Positions 55,955 to 64,000 of a DNA stretch of 64,000 nt are shown piece by piece. The stretch comes from Diplolepis rosae (lineage: Eukaryota; Arthropoda; Insecta; Hymenoptera; Diplolepididae): assembly GCA_030998225.1 (NCBI GenBank), contig JAPYXD010000711.1:248001-312000 (forward strand). Direction: 5' to 3'. Position numbers and translations under genes: made by a program. The notes under the pieces were generated by a model. The model was not told where the DNA came from. It saw only the letters and a list, made by a program, of their open reading frames with translations, and made no database searches. Numbering within the stretch: the stretch's first letter is position 1; each line of letters starts with the position of its first letter.

Positions 55955-56071
55955 AATTAATTAGTTGAGTTTGAAATTTTTGTCACTGCCTACATTATCG
56001 TTAGAGCAGTCGACTAATGATCCTCCGATAATGTAGGTAGTGAGAAAACTTTCGAACTCAACTAATTAATT
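55955..56071. repeat. Foldback sequence with tRNA-arm-like loop
   Basis: Arms 55,955-56,000 and 56,026-56,071 are reverse complements (aattaattagttgagtttg... with ...gaactcaactaattaattt). The loop ttagagcagtcgactaatga shares gttagagcagtcgac with the tRNA-like sequence next to it, and part of the right arm matches 3,461-3,495. Confidence 0.75.
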
Positions 56072-56204
56072 TAAAAGTATTTTTTTTAAATTGAAGAAAG
56101 GTATATACGTCTTGGACGAATATATTACAATGAAAATTTATTTCAAGTTTTACCATAAAGTGACTTCTCTAATTTTGGATTAATCGGTGAAATGTTATAA
56201 GGAT

Positions 56205-56497
56205 ATTATAACGCGACATATTTGGCCCAAAAATCACAGTATTAGCTCTCATTTTTGTTGTTTTGGCATAGGGTCAGTTTCACCTTATTTTCTTCATTCA
56301 AAAATTATCCATGGTAGATAGAGTAAAGCGTTAAAAAAATGCAAAAAAACTAAAAAAGAAGAAAGGCAAAACGATAACTTTTGAATAAAGAAAATAGGGA
56401 GAAACTGACGCTATGATAAAACAACAAAAATGAGTGCAAATCCTGTCATTTTTGAGCCAATATAGGAGACTTATTCCCAAATATGTCACGTTATAAT
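56205..56497. repeat. 293-bp foldback MITE
   Basis: Left end attataacgcgacatatttg, right end caaatatgtcacgttataat. The arms of ~110-120 bases (left has tcatttttgttgttttggc and gggtcagtttcacc, right has ctgacgctatgataaaac and acaaaaatgagtgc) are imperfect reverse complements. No coding content. Confidence 0.75.
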
Positions 56498-57173
56498 GTA
56501 AAATATGACACATGCAATTCTTTCAGTATAAAGTTACAATTCTTCTTATTATTATTATTATGATTCTGGAATCATATTTTTGTTATTAAGAATTATTTTG
56601 GTCTGCTTTTAAAGAAATTTTCTCAGCATGGTCTCTACATGACCATGAAGGGGTGCATTTCGGTGTTAGGGGTTGGAGCCCAAAAATCGATATAGATATA
56701 TTTGAAGAGCCCAAAAATCATAGAGTCATCCTACAGCATAAAGTTTGCAAAAAGATGAATATTACTAACAGCAAGCTCTGGAATATACAAGGAGGTGACT
56801 ATGGAAAGAAACCATTACTAAATTCATCATCATCAGAAGCTCTAGCTCTCTGCAAAGTAAAGCTTTTAAAAAAAAGGAAGTGGGAAACAAAACACAGTAA
56901 GATGTTCTAAAAGCTTTTACAATGTTTTTGTGAAAAAGTGCTTCAAGTGTGTGTGTGTTGAAGCGTTTTGCAAAAATTGGGATATTTTTCACATTCATGG
57001 ATATATCTGTAAGTAATTTTTCTTATTATATATCGAAACATAAGAAAATCTTCAATTTTTTAATATCACAATTATATCAAACAATTTTATTCAAAGACAG
57101 TATGCTGAGAATTATAAACGCTCAAAAAAATTTAATCGCAATTTTGGATAAAATAGATCGAGAATGTTGTTAG
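56498..57173. other. Repeat fragment and unassigned sequence
   Basis: 56,620-56,765 is the inverted match to 54,440-54,615. The remainder has short open stretches (56,653-56,910 and 56,949-57,173) without motifs. Confidence 0.4.
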
Positions 57174-58113
57174 TGTCACGTCCCGCGACTCTGCCGCCAC
57201 AAGTAACAAGCAGATTAAGAGACCAATAAAGGGATCAAGACAGCATTACAGCGAGTGTGATTTTATCGACGCAAGTTATAGACAAATCTACAGATCAATA
57301 GGATGATCAATATGAAATTAACATGTGTCGTTATAATACCCACACATGATAACAAATCGACTGACCCGGAGAGAAAGTGAATGAAGCCCTACAATACCAA
57401 CACACTACCGTCATAACATGCGACTTGTAATAGCGTGTGACTTGTAATAACATGAGACTGGTTATAGCATGTTACTCGTCATACTTGACCTTTCAAAGTT
57501 CTATAAAAAGCGAAAGTTCCAAGAGAAGTCAGTCCAGTACCATCATCTCTACACCGCGAGTTCAGTTAGTTAGTCAACGTCCGATTTCTACAATGTGACC
57601 AACGCGAGTCCAGTCCAGTGGCATCGAATCTATACCGCGAGTGCAATCCAGTCAGTCCAGCTTCTCCAGATTTCTACCGCTACTCAACCCGAATTCTAAC
57701 TCGGCGCTGAGTTCAACGACATTAGAAAGTGATGGGGAATCGCCTTCCAAATTTTCTCGAAACTGGGATCGAAGAATCAACTAGATCAACTGTCTAGATT
57801 ACGAATTTACTATACAACAGCAACTATCTGAAGATTACAAGTTACACTCAACTGACCACATTCGCTTACTGGACTCATTTGATCATCAATCAATTCAACT
57901 CAGGATAACTAAAAGGGTATTTCTAATTTTGATTCTATTTTACATTTCCATGGTGCTTACCCGATATAATTTTAATTGTCAATAAATATATTTTATATAC
58001 CTAACCCTTCTCAATCACTGACTATTCCTCATCCCTTAGAGAGGATCCTTCTGATCCTGACATAAAACGAGGAGATCTTTTAAAAAGAGAAATGTTACGT
58101 TTCTGACGTAACA
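57174..58113 (+). repeat. 5' LTR of Gypsy copy 2
   Basis: Starts TGTCACGTCCCGCGACTC and ends TTCTGACGTAACA, 940 bp. TATAAAA at 57,502-57,508 and TCAGT at 57,529-57,533 form the core promoter; AATAAA is at 57,981-57,986. End structure is inferred from alignment with copy 1, since its partner LTR is outside the window. Confidence 0.88.
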
Positions 58114-58129
58114 TACCCAATCTCTTTTT

Positions 58130-58147
58130 TGGTGCATCGGCCGGGAA
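58130..58147 (+). promoter_or_regulatory. Primer binding site for tRNA-Gly, copy 2
   Basis: TGGTGCATCGGCCGGGAA, 18 bases complementary to the 3' end of tRNA-Gly(GCC) with CCA, 16 bases after the LTR. Confidence 0.88.
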
Positions 58148-59395
58148 ACACTTAGTCAGTGAATGGGATATCGAAATTTTATAATTAATAGGAATCAAAC
58201 ATTAATAAATAACAATTACAATTTATATGATTTTACACACATATTGGTTAAAATAAAATAAATTTGATAAAATCACGAAAGGACTTGACCTTGAGGCTAA
58301 CTTGCGTGATTAAATAATCATTTTATTTTATTTGAAATTTTATACACATATCTTGTTAAAATAAAATAATTTTATCAAATCACAAAGGGATCTGACCTTG
58401 AGGCTAACCTAAGTGATTAAATAATTATTTTATTTGAAATATTGTTTTATTTAATGATATCTTGTTAGTTTGTACAAACTGTGTTAAAATAAAATAAATT
58501 CTGTTGATTCACACAGGGATTTGACCTTGAGGCTAACCTAAGTGATCAAAAGACTTATTTTATTTGAAATTTTATTATCGGAATTTCTGAAAGTGCAGAG
58601 ATTACATAGGATTTTGTGCTTGAGTCATGCCTGTCTAATCTCGTACTTCTTTACTTCTAAATTGTTGACTAAGTTTTAATTCGAGTTAATACGAGAAAGA
58701 GCAGCACAAGAGACTATAAGTCCTTTTTAGATTCGTTGAACGGTCACCATTTGATGACGATCAATTGGGTAAGGCAAAATTCAAGTGCTCATACAGTATC
58801 GTTTGAAACTTTTATTTCAACTCTGTTAACTAACAGAATATTTTTTAATTGCAAAAGATTGACCAAGATGTTGTGCTTGAGTCAGGCTTGTCCAATCTTG
58901 CATTAATTAAATTCTGTATAATTTATAATTTTGTTTATGTGTGTATAATAAAAAAATAAAACAAAAAAAATTTTTTTTTTGTGAGTGTACCAATTATTTA
59001 AAACCCATTTATGACCTATACCATTCGAAAATTATATAAAAAGAACATATCAAGTATCCCAGGTATGACAAGGAACAAAATTATTTTCAATAAGAATAAA
59101 TTCGAAACAAAAAATTCTAAATAAATATTTTTTCTGTAAGCACATGGAAATTGGTAGAATTAAGGCATATTATTTTAAGAATTTTGATTGATGATTATAA
59201 ATTTACCTGACTCGGAACATTGAGACAATACATATTTTCTAATAACAAATTATTAATCACATTTATTCATTACAAAAAAATTTTAAACAAAAGATATTTG
59301 AAAAAATTTTCTGTTGATCCAAATTAATATTTATGTATTGCAATTTTAAAAGTGTCTCCATGTACGTATCAGTAAATTTTATTTTATAATAACCT
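58148..59395 (+). other. Structured leader of copy 2 with three TGACCTTGAGGCTAAC hairpins
   Basis: The 18-base motif, or close variants, occurs at 58,286, 58,393 and 58,522, each inside ATCAC/GTGAT-like stems extended by AT-rich complementary flanks (aaataaaataattttatcaa with ttattttattt). Two diverged hairpins contain gtgcttgagtca (58,615-58,640 and 58,872-58,905), closed by agatta/taatct and aagattg/caatctt. A block 58,705-58,795 matches 22,015-22,105 of copy 1 (gttgaacggtcaccattt). No ORF of note. Confidence 0.78.
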
Positions 59396-61294
59396 ATGTC
59401 GGGACCCAACCCCAGTGAATTAGGGAAATCACAAATTCAAGAAAATCCTATTACGCGCAGTCAAGTTAAGAAAAATACTGAACTTGCAAAAATTGTGGCA
59501 CAAAATCAAACTGCTCCCTTTAAACCAAAAAGAACAGTTACTGTAAAGGAAAAGGTAACTAAAGATAATTTTGAAAATTTTTATAACAAGGACAAAACAA
59601 ATATCAGTTTGCAATTAGATAATATTTCTTTAGAGAAAACCTTAACGTTTGAACAATTCGAAACTAACGGAACAAGCAATTCAACTGACTCGAATAATTG
59701 GCGTAATTCAAATTCAAAAACTAATTCGAGTATTATTTGTGGATCAATTGATCAGGACGAAACATTAAAAAACGAAACTACTTATATTGACAACGAAGAT
59801 ATAAGTTTACTTATTTCAACAATAATTCCAAAAAACATAGTCGAAGAAAGAACTAAAACAAATTTATCAGAAAACTCTCTTAAACGCCAAACAGTTTTAA
59901 GTAATAACGATAGCGACGATAATCGTACCGACAACGAACAAATGGAACAAATTGTTCACAAAAATCCTTCAGAAAACGTTAATCCAATTAGAAACAACGA
60001 AATGGTCTTACCTAATAATCAACAAGTATCCTTAAGCGACGCGTTAGAACTAGTACCCTTATTTGATGGAAGTAACATTCCATTATCACATTTCATTGAA
60101 GGATGTTATGAGGCAAAGGCAATGCTGCCAACACCCGCAGCTCAAGAAAATCTAGGACGATTATTAGGAAGTAAATTATCAGGGGAAGCGAGAAAATGTA
60201 TCTTTGGATCGACTTATAATAATATGGAGGAAATAATTGAGAAACTTAAAAGAGTATACGCCCCAGCAAAAAGTGTGTATCAGTTACAAGGAGAATTAGG
60301 GAATACCTATATGTGGGAAAAAGAGAACGTACTTTCCTATGCAGCCAGAATTAAGGAGATTGCTGACAGAATCGAAGACGCTCATAGACTCAACAACAAT
60401 GGACAAGTAGATAATACCTTCAAACAGAACCTTCAAAAAGACGTTATTCAATGGTTTATTCGTGGTCTGCGTCCCGAATTAGAAATTCGAGTGAAAACAA
60501 AGGAAACATTTAAAGAAGTTTTCAATGACACAATCAACGTAGAAAGAGACTTGGGAGCATCATCCGCACTACGGAGAAATAAAAATTCAGATTATTTAAA
60601 AATGGATGATTCTATAAATAATAGAAATAATAAAACAGATCGGTTCAATGTTGCACGAGATAACAACATAAATTGTATAATATGTAAAAAACCAGGTCAT
60701 GTTGCTGAAAATTGTTATCATTTAACCAAAGCACAAGAAGCAGTATCTAGAAAACAAAGTCCTAATTTTTTTATGCAAAATCAACAGCCTAGTAATAATC
60801 ACCAACGACGAGAAAATATTTACAATAATTCTGCAAGAAATAATTACCGGAATAACCACTTTTTAGGAAACAGAAATAACAATTATGATAATAATAACTA
60901 TCCGAATAACAATTTTTCAAGGAAGAGGAACAACAATTACAATAACTTTTCAAGTAACAGAAATAATTATCCTAACAGCAATAGATTCCACAATTACAAT
61001 AATAATAATTTTTCGAGAAACAGAAATAATGATAATAGACAAGAAAATTTAGATCACAACAGGTAGAAAAATCACAGACAATCTTTAAATCAAAATAGCC
61101 AACGAGAAATGCGAAATCAGCAATTAAGTAGACCAAATCAAAATTATCCACAAAAGTCAGAAGTTATATGCAACTATTGTAAAAAACCAGGACATATTAT
61201 AACAAATTGTAACGTTAGATTAAATAAAGAAGAATCGCAAAATTCGGAAAACTCAAACGCTCTCCCCAGTAGGGATGCACTGAGGAAAGCATAA
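59396..61294 (+). pseudogene. gag: gag of Gypsy copy 2, one internal stop
   Basis: One frame from ATG at 59,396 to the stop at 61,292-61,294, 632 residues, broken only by TAG at 61,064 (residue 557). The capsid-like region (LVPLFDGSNIPLSHFIEG, KAMLPTPAAQENL) sits at about residues 215-405. Zinc knuckles are CIICKKPGHVAENC (427-440) and CNYCKKPGHIITNC (592-605). Between them lies an Asn-rich tract of ~140 residues with regularly placed Arg, Phe and Tyr. The end ALRKA and stop overlap the pol frame by about 22 bases. Confidence 0.92.
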
Positions 61295-64000
61295 GGCAAG
61301 AACCAGAAGCATCCACTTTTAACGATCAACCGGCTATAAAGATAAGCGTTTCCAAACCAAGTATAATTCCATCGATAATGATATGCGCAGACGGTCTTCA
61401 AAGCCCTGCTCGGATGATGATAGATACCGGTGCTGGTCGTAATTAGATTAAACAAAATTCCGTAAATCCTAATCTGCCAATAGATGGAAAAAGAGTGTTA
61501 AAACTTACAGGAATAAATAATTTACCACTTTTTACAATGGGACAAATACAAATAAACTTTCTAGGATATCCAACAATATTGAATATAATTCCTAATGAAG
61601 TTCCTATAGATGAAGACGGAGTTCTAGGCTCAGAATTTTTTCGAGAAAATAAAGTCAATATAAATTATGTATCAAAATGTCTAGAAATACAAAATAAATT
61701 GTATCCATTTGAATCGACACAGATATTAACCATTCCAGCTAGAACAGTAACAACATTTTATATTCCAATTGAAAATACTAAAAAAATCGAAGGTTACGTA
61801 CCTCGGCTACATTTTGGCGAAGGAATTTATGCAGGAGACGCAATTGTAAAAAATTGCAACAGTAAAGCTTATATCAAATTTGCAAATACAAACGAAATTT
61901 CAGTAACGATATCAATACCAGCTATTACTTTAGAAGACTTTGAAGAAAGAGATTTTTAAAATGTAACAAGTTAATCAAGCAATTTAAAAAACTTAAGTGA
62001 TGACGATTTATCTAACCAAATTCTGAATAGCTTCTTAAAAACCGAAAATTTTTTCAACAATCCATGCAGATTTTTTAACATAACAGGTGAAGAAAGAATA
62101 GAATGCATTAAAAAATTTCTTCGTTTGAAACATTTGAATCAAGACGAATACGAACATGTAGAAAGATTAATTATTAACAGTGCAGACAGATTTCAAATCC
62201 CAGGAGAACCACTTGAAGCTACTAACGTTTTGCAACATTCAATTCCAACTACAGATGATTCTCCAATTTTTTCAAGGCAATATAGATTTCCCCCTGTTCA
62301 TAAAGAAGAAATTGCAAAACAAGTTGACGAATTATTAAAAAATAAAATAATAAAGCCTTCACAATCACCGTATAACACTCCAGTTTGGATTGTTCCTAAA
62401 AAACCAGACTCTAAAGGTAAAATAAAATGGCGTATGGTTCTTGACTTCAGAAAACTTAATGAAAAAACAATCGGAGATTCTTACCCACTACCTAACATAA
62501 ATGATATACTCGATTCACTCGGATCTGCCAGATATTTTTCAGTATTTGATTTAGCTACTGGTTTTCACCATATAAAAATGGACCCTAAAGACTCTCATAA
62601 AACTGCATTTTCTACACCTCATGGCCATTATGAATTTGATAGAATGCCCTTTGGTTTAAAAACCGCCCCTGCAACATTTCAAAGGTTAATGGATATTACC
62701 TTAACTGGATTAATAGGGACAGAACTCTTTGTATATCTTGATGACATAGTCATATTTGCTGATACACTAGAAGAACATGAGAAAAAATTTAATAATTTAA
62801 TACAACGTCTTCGAAAAGCAAACCTTCATTTACAACCAGACAAATTTGAATTTCTACGACCTGAGATAGGATATTTAGGTCATATAATTGATAAAAATGG
62901 AGTTCGACCGGACCCCAAAAAAATAATAGCCGTTAAAGAATTTCCAGTTCCAAAAACACAAAAGAATGTCAAACAATTTTTAGGATTAGCAGGATATTAT
63001 CGTAGATTTATCGAAGGATTTTTCAAAATTGCCAATCCTCTTGATCAACTTCTAAAAAAGGATACCCCTTTCATATGGACCGATAAACAGCAAACAGCGT
63101 TTGATATTTTAAAATCAAGATTATGTGAAGAACCACTTTTACAACGACCCGATTTTCGCAACCCTTTGTTCTCACAACAGATGCCTCAGGATACGCAATA
63201 GGAGGTATATTATCACAAGGTAAAATAGGCAAAGATAAGCCAATAGCATATGCTTCACGGAGTTTAAGTGACGCTGAGAAAAAATATGATACATATGAAA
63301 AAGAAGCACTTGCAATAATATTTTGTGTCACTCATTTCCGTCCTTATTTATATGGAAGAAAATTTACCCTAGTAACCGATCATAAACCACTAGTTTGGTT
63401 TCAAAATTCTATGGACCCTCGCTCACGAGTTTCGCGCTGGAGGTTAAAACTCGCTGAATATGATTTTGATGTAGTATACAAGGCAGGAAAAATGAATGTC
63501 AATGCAGACGCTCTCTCAAGAAACCTTATTATTAATGAAGAGAGATCAAGAAATTTACACGAAGATGATGACGATACCTTTATGACGTCTCAAGAAAAAA
63601 CGAATCTTGAGAATACCTTTATGAAAAATAACGAAGAAAATAATATCAAAAAAGGAAATAATTCCAAAAGAGAATATTTCAATTCGATATTTACCCAAGA
63701 TGATATAAATGACTTTAGTGAATCATCACAAGATCCAATATTAAATATCAATCCTCATTTTTTAGAAACTTTTAATGTTTCTCCCAATGAAGAATTATTT
63801 AATAACATTTGTAACAATTTTATGAAATATACAAGTTTATTGAAACTTTTAGCATCAAAGCTTCTGTTTATGACTATTATACTCTTAAGTCCAATACTTG
63901 GAAAAAATTATGAAAATTCGCCATGGAAAACCATGACTACTAGGAGTAAAAAGAAAAAACTAGAACAAATGAAAAATTCAAATGAGCATAAGAATCTAAC
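61273..64000 (+). pseudogene. pol: pol of Gypsy copy 2: protease, RT, RNase H, start of insert
   Basis: The pol frame opens at 61,273 in the -1 frame relative to gag. Protease DTGAG lies at 61,423, followed at 61,444 by a TAG. Two stops occur at 61,957-61,975, in the protease-RT linker. RT is intact to the eye: DLATGFHHIKM, MPFGLKTAPATFQ, YLDD at 62,734-62,745, FLGLAGYYRRFI. A frameshift near 63,165 moves RNase H (TTDASGYAIGG, TDHKPLVW) into another frame, open to the window end. The hydrophobic segment (LLFMTIILLSPIL) and TTRSKKKK after RNase H are present as in copy 1; the AT-hook region would lie beyond the window. Confidence 0.9.

Larger units (their letters stand above)
57174..64000 (+). 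mobile_element. Ty3/Gypsy retrotransposon copy 2, 5' part, runs off the window
   Basis: Same family as the element at 20.8-31.8 kb: identical LTR start tgtcacgtcccgcga, tRNA-Gly primer site, hairpin leader, gag and pol of the same order. The LTR is longer (940 bp) and mostly diverged, so the two are different subfamilies. The integrase and 3' LTR lie beyond 64,000. Confidence 0.93.

Overview
The window reads as a eukaryotic, probably insect, intergenic stretch built almost wholly from transposable elements (TEs). The composition is AT-rich. There are spliced transposase remnants, LTR retrotransposons with Drosophila-like TATA plus TCAGT promoters, a primer site for tRNA-Gly, R1-type LINEs, many mariner relatives, a Penelope-like fragment, a copia fragment and a Polinton-type DNA polymerase remnant. 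I could not identify any host protein gene, rRNA or functional tRNA. The species cannot be named from this sequence.

Layout. 1-617 is a ~167-bp satellite array. 0.6-19 kb is a graveyard: an uncharacterised reverse-strand ORF fragment (1.25-1.56 kb), two adjacent mariners (1.8-3.2 kb), a second uncharacterised reverse-strand ORF fragment (3.86-4.33 kb), an R1-clade LINE fragment (5.3-6.4 kb), MITEs (7.0, 8.3, 14.5 kb), a mariner deletion derivative with both ends (9.0-9.7 kb), a reverse-strand LTR promoter remnant (9.95 kb), a reverse-strand mariner (12-12.9 kb), a second R1 copy (15-16.9 kb), a copia RNase H remnant (18 kb) and another deleted mariner (18.3-19 kb). 19.2-32.0 kb is a nest: a 39-bp perfect inverted repeat encloses a 665-bp palindromic MITE, and a complete 11.0-kb Ty3/Gypsy element (two 849-bp LTRs differing at 5 sites, CTTA target duplication) sits at the MITE edge. 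32-35.6 kb holds a mariner tail and a 153-bp tandem repeat. 35.6-44.3 kb is a Tigger/pogo-like transposon split by a rosa-type (DD41D) mariner, itself split by a 2.86-kb foldback element with a 9-bp target duplication; one intron carries another repeat holding a second copy of the palindromic MITE. 44.3-57.2 kb carries a satellite monomer, a Penelope-like endonuclease fragment, a reverse-strand R1 3' end, a palm-deleted Polinton-type polymerase, a tRNA-like locus and foldback MITEs. 57.2-64 kb is the 5' part of a second Ty3/Gypsy element of the same family, running off the window.

How the parts work together. The two Gypsy copies are the informative pair. They share LTR ends, a tRNA-Gly primer site, a ~1-kb structured leader with repeated hairpins whose loops carry TGACCTTGAGGCTAACCT, a Gag with two zinc knuckles separated by an asparagine-rich tract, and a Pol with protease, RT, RNase H and (copy 1) integrase. 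Copy 1 has an unusual insert between RNase H and integrase, with a hydrophobic segment, two AT-hooks and a long acidic tract. Both copies carry nonsense or frameshift lesions. The best candidate for something undescribed is this leader array together with the unusual Pol insert. The foldback element with GTTTGGTGGTC arrays is a second candidate.
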